64,000 nt of DNA from Lewinella sp. IMCC34183 (GCF_003390915.1 NZ_QMEM01000008.1:124001-188000); one strand, 5' to 3'; positions 1 through 9,089 are shown, counted from the stretch's first letter. The notes: generated from the letters alone by a model not told the origin. Made by a program: numbers and translations.

Positions 1-98
1 TCGAGGTCGTCGTTGAACCGCTCCCGCACAAAGGCCCGGGCCCGTGAGAGGACGGTCTGCTCCTTGGTTTCGACCTTGGGTTTCGGATCATTGCTCAT
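1..98 (-). CDS. 5' end of an unrecognised gene, cut by the window edge
   Basis: A leftward reading frame opens with ATG at 98 and runs off the window after 32 codons, starting MSNDPKPKVETKEQ. Its first 11 bases overlap the end of the YjiK-like gene (the stop of that gene lies inside ATGAGCAATGA), which suggests translational coupling and a shared transcript. The residues after about 15 look like a charged amphipathic helix (LSRARAFVRERFNDD). That would suit the start of a helical, perhaps HD-type, enzyme, but too little is visible to name it. The coding call rests on the coupled start and the operon position. Confidence 0.55.
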   Translation of the reverse strand, partial: MSNDPKPKVETKEQTVLSRARAFVRERFNDDL

Positions 99-1026
99 TG
101 GGGGAAGGTTGCTGCATGCGGGTGAGGGTAGCGATGATGCCGTTGTTGCCACGGCCCTCGCTGCTGATGTATAGATCGCCGTTTTCGGCGAAGGTGATGC
201 CTTCGGGTTGGGCAAAGGTCTTTTTCTCCAGTAATTCCACGTGAAGGATATTACTTTCGCGGTCGATGACAACCAGTACGTTGCCCACCGAGGAAAGGAT
301 GTACAAGTCGTGGGTGAAGGGGTCTACCGCGATGCCGCTGGGCTTTACGATGTATTCCCGGTTGCTCCCGAAGACGATACGGCCCACCTCCAGCTGGTCG
401 ATGTAGTAGGTGGGCTGGGGATTCAGGCGGCCATCGTTGATGTCGTACGAGTATACGCCCCGGCGCGTGTCCTCTTCGTCGAAGCCGCCGTTGAGTTCCT
501 GCTCTTTGGGTACGATCAGCAGGGTATTGGTAAGGGAATCGTAGCAGATGCCTTCGGTATCGTTGCGGTAGCTGAAATCGGTTTCCAGCTTGCGGGCCGG
601 AATTTCTTCCTCCCCTTCCTGGTAAACGAAGTAGTGGAGGTCCCCGTCTTTCTCAAGAACGTAAACCTCGGAGGCGTGGCGGGCCACGCCCTCGTAATCG
701 CGATCCTTGTCGAAGGCCACCCGGCTGGAGGGTATTCCGGTGAAGGCATTGACTACGAACAGCTCACCCGCCTCATCCTGGATGGCGAAGACCTCACCGG
801 CCTTCACACCCCGGCACAGTCCACTGATCTCTTCGAGTTCTTCGGGTAGGGTGACGACCCGGGTCAGGCGATCGAAGTTGTAGGGGAAAAAGTAACCCGG
901 GGTAGAGAAGCTTTCGGTCTCCGGGCGCTGCCTGACGGTGAACGCCACGTAGGCCACTCCGATACCGAGTACGACTACCAAGATGACGACGCTAATCAGG
1001 TTGGGTTTTTCCCAGAGTTTGTTCAT
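88..1026 (-). CDS. YjiK/SdiA-regulated-type beta-propeller protein, membrane-anchored
   Basis: 312 residues. Residues about 10-31 form one hydrophobic segment (ISVVILVVVLGIGVAYVAF) that should anchor the protein with the rest outside the cytoplasm. The remainder shows repeated propeller-blade signatures: EISGLCRG, YEGVARHASEVYVLEKDG, TEGICYDSLTNTLLIVP, PSGIAVDPFTHDLYILS and PEGITFAENGDLYISSEG. This pattern is typical of the SdiA-regulated/YjiK family, whose biochemical role is poorly known. The start is ATG at 1026, 9 nt after the end of the large phosphoesterase gene, so the two are probably co-transcribed and may act together at the envelope. The family assignment is from motif pattern only. 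Confidence 0.8.
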   Translation of the reverse strand: MNKLWEKPNLISVVILVVVLGIGVAYVAFTVRQRPETESFSTPGYFFPYNFDRLTRVVTLPEELEEISGLCRGVKAGEVFAIQDEAGELFVVNAFTGIPSSRVAFDKDRDYEGVARHASEVYVLEKDGDLHYFVYQEGEEEIPARKLETDFSYRNDTEGICYDSLTNTLLIVPKEQELNGGFDEEDTRRGVYSYDINDGRLNPQPTYYIDQLEVGRIVFGSNREYIVKPSGIAVDPFTHDLYILSSVGNVLVVIDRESNILHVELLEKKTFAQPEGITFAENGDLYISSEGRGNNGIIATLTRMQQPSPNEQ

Positions 1027-1035
1027 GTGCTACGG

Positions 1036-4000
1036 TTAGAAGGGGAATCCGGCAGCAAAATTAAGGCGCTCCTGGTCCCCGTCGAGAAAGTAGGTAAGAC
1101 TGAGGATGGTCGCGCCCAGCGGAGCGATCCATACCCCACCGCCGTAGCCAACGTGCCAGGTGCTGCTGTTATCACCCTCCAGCCATACGCGGCCATGGTC
1201 CAGACCGAGAATAAAGCCACCAATGGTGGGCACCTCTCCCTTTCCGAAGCCGAAGCCCATGAAGCGGAGATCGATGTTTTGGTAGACCATATTGTTGCCA
1301 AGGTAACGATCTACCCGCGCAGCGCGGTAATTCGACCGGCCGCCCATCGAGGCCAGCTGGTAGAAGAGCGGGTCACCGTCGTTGAATTCGACACCGATGC
1401 GGGTGGCAAAGTTGATTGCCTTGGTGATCATTCGGTAGAAACTGAGGTTGCCGCCGTACTTGGTGGTAGACAGGCCCGAGTCCTTGAGGTTCCAGCTCTG
1501 GCGGGCAAATACCTCGTACTTGACGCCGTTATCGGCAAGTAGCGGTATGGCCAGGTTGTTGGAGGTGATCCGCGCCGCGATACCGGCAAAGGGTTGGCGG
1601 TCGAAGACGAGGTCGGGAATGATGTTCTCGTCGTATACGGACCGGTTGATGAGCGAGAAATCGGGGGCTTCCTTGAGCTGATAGCTATGAAAGAAGGGAC
1701 CCACCGAAAAGCTGAAGCGGTTGCGGCTGCCGCGGAGGCGCAACATGGGGTTAATGAAGATTTCCTCCCGGCGGGCGCGGTTGTATTCCAGCCGCTGATC
1801 GTCGGTAATGCCCAGCGCGGAGAAGTCTTCTTCGTCGGGCCGTCCGGCGCCGTCGTTGCCCAGCGTGAAGAAGTTCGCTACGTAGCCCGGGCTGAAGTAA
1901 TGCGCCTCGATCGTCAGGTCGTTGCGGCGGCGGAAGAGGTCATTTATTTCCCCGTTGTAGTTGAACTTATAGAACTCGTTGGTGCTGTAGGTCCCCAGGA
2001 TGCTGTGCCGCTGGGCGTAGGGATCGGGTTTCCAGCCCATCACCGTCCGCGAAAGGCCGGCGCCGATAAAGAGTCCGTCGTCAACGTTGTAGCCGAGGGC
2101 GGGCGTCGGGGTGGTGTAACTCGGGTAGTACTCCTCGAAGTCGTAGGTGTTGAGGTCGGGGTGGTTGTCGCTGAGGCGCTTGCCGATCCGGCCGGTATTT
2201 CCCGTAAAGGACATGCCCTCCTTCTCGTCGTAAGCGCGGGCCCGTAGGCGTCCCTTGGCATTGATCACGTCGTCGCCGTCGCCCCCGATCACGCGCAGCG
2301 TTATGCCGCTGGTCGTACCTTCGAGGTCGAAGCGGTCGTCGTCCCCGAGGCCGTACAGGATTACCGATTGGGTCTCGCCGGGGTGGAACACGCGGTCGTA
2401 GTAGAGCTCGTCGATCTCGCCTTCGCTGTCGGCGTCGTACACCCGGACGTGCAGGTCGCCGTTATCGAGCCCTTCGGCTACGAAGACGTCTTCTTTATCG
2501 GTTCCGAGCACGTTAACGCTCTCGGCCAGGGTTGCGTAGTAATCGTCGGCAAATTCGTCCAGCTGCCGCAGGCGCGACTTCAGCTTGCCGTCGATGTCCA
2601 TCTCTTCCAGGCTGAAGGGGAGAACCTCGGGAGGCATCTGCTGCAGCGCATCGTCGATATCCTCGTCGCTGATGGTCTCCTGCATGAACTTCGCCTCGGC
2701 GATCATCTGTTCGCGGGTGATCTTATTCAGGAACACGCGGTCGTTCCACTTGCCGTTGAGGGCCCGCCACCGGGCGTGGTCCAGGTCGTAGCCGAAGGGG
2801 CGCAGCTTGCGGGCCTCGGGGATAAAGAGGCGCGCGATGCCGAGCAGGGTACCGTCGAAGTTGCTGAACACCTGGTCGCGGTCGCGGCCGATGCCGACGT
2901 AGCGGGTGCGGCCGTCGGGCTCGTCGAAGGCGGCCCAGCGCCACTGGTCGCGGTGGCGGTCCCAGTCGCCGATGAAGAAGTCGAACAGCCGGGCGCGGGC
3001 GTAATTTTCCTGGTCGGCGAAGTTCTTCCAGTCGTCCCACAGCTCTTCGCGCATGCTGCTGTTGCTGATGATGTCGTCGCTGCTGCCGAAGAAGTCGGTG
3101 TCGCTCCAGTCCTCGTCGGGGCGCTGTTCGAGCCAGTACATCTCACCGCCGAAGTTGGTGTTGAATCCGTCCAGTCCCGGTTGCTTGGGTACGTAGTACA
3201 GGAAGGGGTCGGCCGCGTAGAGGCCGAGTTTTTTCTGCAGCGGGGGCAGGGCCAGCGGCGCGTAGGGGTGGATCGCCGTGAACTGGTCCTTGGCCACGTC
3301 GGCCGCGAAGCTGTTTTCCAGGAGGCTGGGCAGCAGCTGGGCGGGGTTCTTACGGACCGAACGCAACTGGTAGAGGTGGCCGTCGCCGCCCTCGGTGTGG
3401 AGGCTCATGGTCGTCATCCCCCCGCCGCGGCGGTACGGGTCGAGGCCGCCGAAGATGGTATCGACGTTCAGTACCGGCACCTTGATCGGCAGGTAGTACA
3501 GCCGGCGGTAGTGGCGACCGAAGGTGGTGTTGTAGGCCGTTCCCCGCTCGTCGGGATCACCCGCGTAGATGGCTGACCGCACGGTATCGTCGTTGACGAC
3601 CTCCGCCGGGATGGCCTCGACGCCGACGTCCTGAGGCTTGTTACGGTCCTCGATGATGCGGCGATAGAATGTTTGCTGCTCGGTGCCGTCTTCGTCGACG
3701 GTGTAGAAGCCTACGTAGACCGCCCCGTCGTCGTAGAAATCCAGCCGGCCGTAGCCGACGGCTCCCTGGACGTAGTTGGCATCATTGCCCGGGACGGCCG
3801 GGCCGCGCTCGCTACCGGATCCCGCGACGATCTTGACGTACTCGTCCTCGTGGGCGACCATCATATTGTGCTCGTGGCCACTGACGAAGATGACGTTGAC
3901 CTCATCGTCGATGCCGGCTTCGATCTTACGCACCAGTTGCTGGTAGCGTAGGCTGTGGATGTCCTGCGTTCCTCCGCCAACCCCCTGGATCAGGCGGTAG

Positions 4001-4791
4001 ATGCTGCCGACGACGGGGAGCGGCACGTAGGCGCCGGGAATGGCGTCGGCCAACGGGAAGAGGTGTTGCCGCAGGCTGTACTGGCCGCCGCGGTTTCCGT
4101 TGGCCTGCAGGGGGTGGTGCATCATGACGATCTTCACCTGGTCGCGGTAGCCCTTGATCTCGTCGGCCAGGGCAAAGGTCATGGCGTCGCGGTTGGTATA
4201 GTCGCAGCCCTCGCTGACCTCCTCGTCGCGGTTCCAGTCGGAGAGATACCAGGCGCTGTTGATGCCGATAAGTCCGACGCCTTCGAAGAGTTCCTCGTCG
4301 TCCGGGCCCGAGCAGGCGCGGTTGGGCATGAAGCGGATGTCCTTTTCGCTGTTGTCGTCGAAGTAGTCTTCCAGCCGGTCAAGCCGGCTGAACTGACCGT
4401 CGCGGGCCAGTTCGTTCTCTCCCGGGGTGTAGTATACCTCACCGGGTACCCGCTGTAGGCGCTGGATCAGGGCGTCGAGGTAGGCTTGGTCCTTATCGTC
4501 GGGATTCTTCTCCAGTCCTTCCTTGCCGACGATGTCTCCGAGCAGCAGCAGTGAGCTTTCCTTCTCGCCGCGCGGCATCTTGTCGATCATCGTTTCCAGC
4601 GTGGTCAGTCCTCGCCCGTAGTCGTACCCCAGGTCACCTACCAGGAAGCTGGAATACTCCAGGGTGCCGGTAGGGGCCGCGTCGCTGGTGAGGTCTTCGA
4701 TTTCGGCTTCGTGAGCTTTAAAGTTTGCGCAGCGGGCCAGCAAAAAGAAGGCCGCCAGCAAAATGGCATAGCGGAATATAATCTTACGCAT
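1036..4791 (-). CDS. Surface fusion protein: metallophosphoesterase, kinase-like middle, C-terminal outer-membrane barrel
   Basis: 1251 residues from ATG at 4791; a TTG 13 codons upstream would spoil the signal peptide and is not used. The N-terminus (MRKIIFRYAILLAAFFLLARC) is a lipoprotein-like signal with Cys21, although Arg at -1 is atypical. Residues about 45-400 are a calcineurin-type phosphoesterase: LLLGDIVG near 85, a Gly-Glu-Asn-Glu motif, MMHHPLQANGN near 225 and VSGHEHN near 303. Residues about 455-770 contain YQLRSVRKNP, GDWDRHRDQW (608-617) and GRDRDQVFSNFDG, resembling the Lys, catalytic and metal loops of CotH/HipA-like kinases; this is my inference. The last 400 residues are aromatic, Gly-rich beta strands ending in FPF, as in BamA-like barrels. 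It should sit in the outer membrane with its enzymatic part in the periplasm or outside. Confidence 0.82.
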   Translation of the reverse strand: MRKIIFRYAILLAAFFLLARCANFKAHEAEIEDLTSDAAPTGTLEYSSFLVGDLGYDYGRGLTTLETMIDKMPRGEKESSLLLLGDIVGKEGLEKNPDDKDQAYLDALIQRLQRVPGEVYYTPGENELARDGQFSRLDRLEDYFDDNSEKDIRFMPNRACSGPDDEELFEGVGLIGINSAWYLSDWNRDEEVSEGCDYTNRDAMTFALADEIKGYRDQVKIVMMHHPLQANGNRGGQYSLRQHLFPLADAIPGAYVPLPVVGSIYRLIQGVGGGTQDIHSLRYQQLVRKIEAGIDDEVNVIFVSGHEHNMMVAHEDEYVKIVAGSGSERGPAVPGNDANYVQGAVGYGRLDFYDDGAVYVGFYTVDEDGTEQQTFYRRIIEDRNKPQDVGVEAIPAEVVNDDTVRSAIYAGDPDERGTAYNTTFGRHYRRLYYLPIKVPVLNVDTIFGGLDPYRRGGGMTTMSLHTEGGDGHLYQLRSVRKNPAQLLPSLLENSFAADVAKDQFTAIHPYAPLALPPLQKKLGLYAADPFLYYVPKQPGLDGFNTNFGGEMYWLEQRPDEDWSDTDFFGSSDDIISNSSMREELWDDWKNFADQENYARARLFDFFIGDWDRHRDQWRWAAFDEPDGRTRYVGIGRDRDQVFSNFDGTLLGIARLFIPEARKLRPFGYDLDHARWRALNGKWNDRVFLNKITREQMIAEAKFMQETISDEDIDDALQQMPPEVLPFSLEEMDIDGKLKSRLRQLDEFADDYYATLAESVNVLGTDKEDVFVAEGLDNGDLHVRVYDADSEGEIDELYYDRVFHPGETQSVILYGLGDDDRFDLEGTTSGITLRVIGGDGDDVINAKGRLRARAYDEKEGMSFTGNTGRIGKRLSDNHPDLNTYDFEEYYPSYTTPTPALGYNVDDGLFIGAGLSRTVMGWKPDPYAQRHSILGTYSTNEFYKFNYNGEINDLFRRRNDLTIEAHYFSPGYVANFFTLGNDGAGRPDEEDFSALGITDDQRLEYNRARREEIFINPMLRLRGSRNRFSFSVGPFFHSYQLKEAPDFSLINRSVYDENIIPDLVFDRQPFAGIAARITSNNLAIPLLADNGVKYEVFARQSWNLKDSGLSTTKYGGNLSFYRMITKAINFATRIGVEFNDGDPLFYQLASMGGRSNYRAARVDRYLGNNMVYQNIDLRFMGFGFGKGEVPTIGGFILGLDHGRVWLEGDNSSTWHVGYGGGVWIAPLGATILSLTYFLDGDQERLNFAAGFPF

Positions 4792-5058
4792 CGTATGGAT
4801 AATGTTGGGGCTATAACTGGGGGCCAGCAAACTAAGTTCGTCAGTTGGGTTGCGTTACCGGGCGGTGTACCCGGCCGAAGGTCCGCCGGGAAAGGGATAT
4901 CCGACCATACCGTCGTGATACTCAGTGAGAACCCCCGCCGGAAGCTTTGTAGTATCGATCCGGCACGTTTATTCGGCTTTGCCTGCTTGTTTCAAGTCAA
5001 CCGTCGCGATGTTGGCGGGTTAGTTCGTAATTCATCCCACCGCAATTAATATAGCTAC

Positions 5059-5793
5059 ATGATTAAGGTCAACATCCTCGCCGTTGGCGTACACCCCGAC
5101 GATATCGAGCTGAGCTGCGCCGGCACCTTGCTCCGCCACGCCGAGCTGGGTTACACCTTCGGCCTGCTTGACCTTACCCGGGGGGAGCTCGGCACCCGCG
5201 GTACCCCTGAAATACGCTCCCGGGAAGCATTCGCCGCGGCCGAAAAACTGGGCGCCAAGTTCCGCGAGAACCTCGACTTGCCGGACGGCTTCGTGACCGC
5301 CGACGAAGCGACCGTCCGCAAGATCATCACCGCCATCCGCGACTGCCAGCCCGATATCGTACTGGCCAACGCGCTCTCCGATCGCCACCCCGACCACGGA
5401 AGAAGCGGTCGGTTGGTGGCCGATGCCTGCTACTACAGCGGACTGCTGAAGATCGAAACCAAGGATTACAGCGGCGTGATGCAGGAACCGTGGCGCCCGG
5501 AGGCCGTATACCACTACATTCAGGACCGTAACCGGGCTCCCGATTTCGTGGTCGATATTACCAAGCACTTCTCCCGCAAAATGGAGGCGGTGGCCTGCTT
5601 TGCTTCCCAATTCAACGACGACGTGGCCAGCGTCTACAGCAAGGAGCCGACCACGCCGATCAGCGGACGGGACTTTATGGAATTTCTGCACGCCAAGGCG
5701 CGCAGTCTGGGACGGGAGGCCGGGTACGACCTGGCGGAGGGCTTCAACGCGGTGCGCTACCCGGGCGTCGGTAACCTGTTCGACCTGGACTAA
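5059..5793 (+). CDS. bshB1: Bacillithiol biosynthesis deacetylase BshB1
   Basis: 244 residues of the LmbE/PIG-L zinc-deacetylase family. BshB1 removes the acetyl group from N-acetylglucosaminyl-malate, the second step of bacillithiol synthesis in the cytoplasm. The zinc motif HPDD is at residues 12-15, and the conserved SDRHPDHGRSG stretch (H110, H113) supplies the other family signature. LTRGELGTRGT and EIRSREAF are typical of BshB1 rather than of general LmbE proteins. No bshA or bshC is in the window. Its TAA stop overlaps the stop of the converging deacetylase-like gene by 4 nt. The 267-base upstream region also serves the divergent phosphoesterase gene; I see no clear promoter for bshB1 in it. 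Confidence 0.93.
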   Translation: MIKVNILAVGVHPDDIELSCAGTLLRHAELGYTFGLLDLTRGELGTRGTPEIRSREAFAAAEKLGAKFRENLDLPDGFVTADEATVRKIITAIRDCQPDIVLANALSDRHPDHGRSGRLVADACYYSGLLKIETKDYSGVMQEPWRPEAVYHYIQDRNRAPDFVVDITKHFSRKMEAVACFASQFNDDVASVYSKEPTTPISGRDFMEFLHAKARSLGREAGYDLAEGFNAVRYPGVGNLFDLD

Positions 5794-7133
5794 TCCGTCT
5801 CTGGGCTCCACGGCACGGCCTCTCCGGCCAGCAGGTCGGCCAGCGTAGTCGTGTACATCTCCCACCAGCCTTCCCAGCCGTACTCCGCGGCAAAGCTGCT
5901 GTTGTGCCACAACAGCGGGAAGGGACCACCGACCGGCAGCACCGCCGCGGCGAGCGACCGTATGGTGGTCCCCGCCTGCGCCGCGTCCATCCCCAGGTAG
6001 TTCCGCAGGGTGACGTCCATGGCCGCAAAGGGGTGGACGACCAGCGGCGTCGCGGTCTCGCGGGACAGGTCGTACCAAAAGAAGGGCAGGTTGGTCCCGG
6101 CCCGCCATCCGACTGCGTCGCTGTAGCCCATGCTGTGGTCCTCGCGGATGCCCGCCTCAAGCAGGAACCGGTAGGTAGCGGGCAGCCGAAACCGTAGGAA
6201 ATGCTGCCGCGAACAGCAAACACCGTGGTCCAGTATCTCCTCGATGCGTTCCCGCTCCTCGGTCACCAGTTCCGGGCGATCCGGACTGCGGTAGCTCGGG
6301 TGCAGCCCGATACGGGCGTGGGCTTCCAGCCGTCGCATGAGCTGTCGCTGGGCATCGGGGATAGGGTAGGGGTTGGGGTCTACCCGGGAAGTACCGCCGG
6401 CCAGCAGCCAAAAGTAGGTGCCCAGCAGTCCGTGTTGCCGGTGAAATTCCTCGAGCCGCCCGATGGTATAGTAGGGGTCGGTTTGCGGACCCGACCGCAG
6501 CCGGGCCACCGCCCGGGAAAACCGGCCCTGGAAGGTATCCTTCAGCAGCCCGGCCCGGCCGCGCCAGCCGCGGTGCTGCCACGCCCACAGCAAGTCGATG
6601 TCGTAGGTCGGGCGCACGGCCAGGGGGCGGGCCCGGGGCGGGGGCAGGTCGGGAAACCACGCGCGCAGCCGGCGCTCCAGGGCGGCCGTCCACTCCCGCA
6701 CCACCGGACGCTGCAGGTATCCGTGCCGGTGGGCGTGGGCGGCGGAGGCGGAAAACCGGCCGTGGCGGTCGGGCGTGAAATCGGCGTATTCCTCGTAGCG
6801 GCTCACCGTCCAGAAAATACAGGCCAGCAGATCATGTCCCCCGGGAGTAGGAAAGAAAAGCGGCAAACCGTCAGGGCCGGTTTCGGGGGCGAGATCCGCA
6901 GGTGCGGGGTCGCGCCCGGACAGCAGGGGGTGGCGGGGTAGGCTGCGGGGGCCGGTTCCTCCGTAGTGAACGGCGTACCGGGCCTCCACGGGGCCAAACA
7001 CCGACCGGTCGTTGTAAAACAGGAAACGATACCCGAGATCATTGCCGATCAGGTCCAGCACGTAGCGCAAGCGGGGGTGGCGGATGGGAGTGATGACCCG
7101 GATTTCTGGGGGCGAAGACACGGCGGGCGACAA
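5790..7133 (-). CDS. Polysaccharide deacetylase family protein (DUF7033-like N-terminus)
   Basis: 447 residues, with TTG as the likely start at 7133, ten bases after a TACCTTTA -7 box; a GTG at 7121 is the alternative. The N-terminal part (ITPIRHPRLRYVLDLIGNDLG, then FFPTPGGHDLLACIFWTVSRYEEY) matches the domain that precedes NodB-type domains in Bacteroidota envelope proteins. The C-terminal part carries the NodB-like motifs RPTYDIDLLWAW (metal-binding Asp) and IGLHPSY. Such enzymes remove acetyl groups from cell-surface or capsular polysaccharide. The protein has no signal peptide, so its location is unclear. It converges on bshB1 with overlapping stops. Confidence 0.75.
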   Translation of the reverse strand: MSPAVSSPPEIRVITPIRHPRLRYVLDLIGNDLGYRFLFYNDRSVFGPVEARYAVHYGGTGPRSLPRHPLLSGRDPAPADLAPETGPDGLPLFFPTPGGHDLLACIFWTVSRYEEYADFTPDRHGRFSASAAHAHRHGYLQRPVVREWTAALERRLRAWFPDLPPPRARPLAVRPTYDIDLLWAWQHRGWRGRAGLLKDTFQGRFSRAVARLRSGPQTDPYYTIGRLEEFHRQHGLLGTYFWLLAGGTSRVDPNPYPIPDAQRQLMRRLEAHARIGLHPSYRSPDRPELVTEERERIEEILDHGVCCSRQHFLRFRLPATYRFLLEAGIREDHSMGYSDAVGWRAGTNLPFFWYDLSRETATPLVVHPFAAMDVTLRNYLGMDAAQAGTTIRSLAAAVLPVGGPFPLLWHNSSFAAEYGWEGWWEMYTTTLADLLAGEAVPWSPETD

Positions 7134-7143
7134 TTGATGCGGC

Positions 7144-7151
7144 TAAAGGTA
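7144..7151 (-). promoter_or_regulatory. -7 box for the deacetylase-family gene
   Basis: TACCTTTA on the minus strand, 10 nt before the TTG start at 7133. It fits the Bacteroidota consensus TAnnTTTG except for the last base. It lies back to back with the box of the rightward gene at 7195. Confidence 0.55.
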
Positions 7152-7182
7152 CCCCCCCACAACAAAGCAGGGGCAAATGCTG

Positions 7183-7190
7183 TACTTTCG
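7183..7190 (+). promoter_or_regulatory. -7 box, probable leaderless promoter of the gene at 7195
   Basis: TACTTTCG, followed by exactly 4 nt and then ATG at 7195. The box rules out the ATG at 7177, which would lie upstream of the transcript. Confidence 0.55.
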
Positions 7191-7194
7191 GTGT

Positions 7195-8004
7195 ATGTCC
7201 CTACCGTCCCGCATGCTCTTCACGTGTTGCCTGTTGCTGGTCTCAGTCGTCGTTACGGCCCAGACCCAGCTCCCCGGTGACCGGAATATCTACGACGCCA
7301 ACCCCATCGGCGTGGTGTACGACCATGAATTGACCTTCAACGTAGCCATTGCGACCCCGCGTAACTTTTTCGTGGGGGTTCGTTCCGGAAAGCTGGTCAC
7401 TTACGACAAGACGCGCTTCTGGACGCTGACCTTCGGGGACATCCGCCACAGCCGCGAGCGCCGCGAAAATCCCGACCGCGTCAACGTGGTCAGCAATCGC
7501 GTCAGCCGGGCATACGTGTTCGGTAAGCAAAATCAGCTGTATGCCCTGCGCCTCGGTTTCGGGAAGAAGCGTTTTCTCTCCGAGAAAGCACCGGAGCGTG
7601 GTGTAGCCATCGGGTACTCCTACGAATTTGGTCCTTCCCTTGGCTTCGTAAAGCCTTACTACCTGGAAATCGAGCGCGCCGATGCCGCCCCGGAGGACGT
7701 GCGCTACACCGGCGACAACGCCGACGTCTTTCTGGACAACCAGGTCAACGTGTTCGGGGCCAGTGCCTGGACCGTGGGCCTGGATGAGGTCGGGATCCGC
7801 CCCGGCGTACACGCCCGCTTCGCCACCCACTTCGGCTTCGGGGCCTACGACGAGACCGCCAAGTCGCTGGAAGCCGGCATCATGGCCGACTACTTCCTCG
7901 GCAACACCGACATCATGATCGAGAGCGACCTGACCCCCGGCGTAACCAACCCCCCGCTATACCTGAGCCTGTTCATCAACGTTCAGATCGGCAAGCGCTG
8001 GTAA
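7195..8004 (+). CDS. Exported envelope protein of unknown function
   Basis: 269 residues from ATG at 7195. The N-terminus MSLPSRMLFTCCLLLVSVVVTAQ is a signal peptide with an Ala-Gln cleavage end common in this genome. The mature part is rich in alternating aromatic and hydrophobic strands (FNVAIATPRNFFVGVRSG, YALRLGFGKKRFLS, VAIGYSYEFGPSLGFVKPYYLEI) and ends in INVQIGKRW, which suggests a small outer-membrane barrel or a periplasmic beta protein. I do not recognise the family. The ATG 18 nt further on (7213) would also leave a signal peptide. It lies 10 nt upstream of aroB and may share its transcript. Confidence 0.75.
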   Translation: MSLPSRMLFTCCLLLVSVVVTAQTQLPGDRNIYDANPIGVVYDHELTFNVAIATPRNFFVGVRSGKLVTYDKTRFWTLTFGDIRHSRERRENPDRVNVVSNRVSRAYVFGKQNQLYALRLGFGKKRFLSEKAPERGVAIGYSYEFGPSLGFVKPYYLEIERADAAPEDVRYTGDNADVFLDNQVNVFGASAWTVGLDEVGIRPGVHARFATHFGFGAYDETAKSLEAGIMADYFLGNTDIMIESDLTPGVTNPPLYLSLFINVQIGKRW

Positions 8005-8014
8005 ACCCCGCTTC

Positions 8015-9079
8015 ATGACCCTTACCGTTGCCTCGGATTACGATATCCGTATCGCGCCCATCGGCGCCTCCCACTTTTCATGGCTCGAAGAACGCGGCTA
8101 CGCCGGTTGGGTGGTACTGTCCGACGAGCATACCCGCACCCATTGCCTGCCCCTGCTTGCCCCTTTCCTGACCGGAAAGAAGGTGGTCTACATCGACGTC
8201 CCGGCCGGTGAGCGCTTCAAGCACCTGGATACCTGCCGCCACATCTGGGAGGCCATGTTTGCCGGTGGGGTAGGGCGGCGCTGGTGCTGCCTCAACCTCG
8301 GCGGAGGCGTGATCGGGGACATGGGGGGCTTCGCCGCGGCTACCTTCAAGCGGGGCATCGACTTCGTCCAGATACCGACCACGCTGCTCAGTCAGGTGGA
8401 CGCCAGCGTCGGGGGCAAACTCGGGATCGATTTTCACGAGGTAAAGAACAGCATCGGCCTGTTCGCCAATCCGCGCTCCGTATGGATAGATCCGGCTTTT
8501 TTACGCACCCTCCCGGAGCGGGAACTGCGCTCGGGCTACGCCGAAGTGATCAAGCACGCCCTCATTGCCGACGGGGCGGAGTGGGAGACCCTGCGCCGCG
8601 GGACAGAACTGCGGTCAATCGACTGGGAGAAAGTAATTACGCACAGCGTCGCCCTCAAGCGGGAAATAGTGGAGGAAGATCCCTACGAGCGCGATCGGCG
8701 GAAGGCCCTGAACTTCGGGCACACGATCGGACACGCGGTGGAAAGCTTCTTTCTGCCCCGCCCCGAGCGCCTCTTTCACGGCGAAGCGGTCGCCATCGGT
8801 ATGATCACGGAGTCCTGGATCAGTCGGCAGCAGGGCCTCCTGGGCACCGCCGATCTGGAGGCGATTGCGGACTACTGTACAGAGCTGTACGGCCACCAGG
8901 AGGTACCGCGGGCCTCCTTTATTCAGTTGATCGAACTGATGCGGCAGGATAAGAAGAACGAAGGCGACGAAATTAACTTCACCCTGTTAGAAAGTCCTGG
9001 TAGGGCGGTCGTAAACCAGGCAGCGACCCCGGAAGTCATCCTGGAGTCGCTGCGGTACTATAATTCTCTGGCCAAATAA
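8015..9079 (+). CDS. aroB: 3-dehydroquinate synthase
   Basis: 354 residues, normal length for AroB. The enzyme converts DAHP into 3-dehydroquinate, the second step of the shikimate pathway, using NAD and a divalent metal. Clear family motifs are NLGGGVIGDMGGFAAATFKRG (NAD site), IPTTLLSQVDASVGGK, the Lys-containing YAEVIKHALI and the metal-binding NFGHTIGHAVE. ATG at 8015 follows the preceding stop by 10 nt. The gene converges on the small heat-shock gene with only 10 nt between stops. No other aro gene is nearby. Confidence 0.96.
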   Translation: MTLTVASDYDIRIAPIGASHFSWLEERGYAGWVVLSDEHTRTHCLPLLAPFLTGKKVVYIDVPAGERFKHLDTCRHIWEAMFAGGVGRRWCCLNLGGGVIGDMGGFAAATFKRGIDFVQIPTTLLSQVDASVGGKLGIDFHEVKNSIGLFANPRSVWIDPAFLRTLPERELRSGYAEVIKHALIADGAEWETLRRGTELRSIDWEKVITHSVALKREIVEEDPYERDRRKALNFGHTIGHAVESFFLPRPERLFHGEAVAIGMITESWISRQQGLLGTADLEAIADYCTELYGHQEVPRASFIQLIELMRQDKKNEGDEINFTLLESPGRAVVNQAATPEVILESLRYYNSLAK

Positions 9080-9089
9080 GGGTAGCTCC

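Noticed and set aside
2368-3576. 402-codon frame antisense to the surface fusion protein
   Set aside because: Valine- and glycine-rich shadow of the real gene; no motif.
4792-5058. Riboswitch in the divergent region between the surface fusion gene and bshB1
   Set aside because: I found only a 6-bp CCCGGC/GCCGGG stem and no known riboswitch core.
5032-6108. 358-codon leftward frame across bshB1
   Set aside because: It crosses two real genes with clear motifs in other frames.
7177-7194. ATG at 7177 as the start of the exported protein
   Set aside because: It lies upstream of the -7 box, and the extra residues precede an otherwise clean signal peptide.
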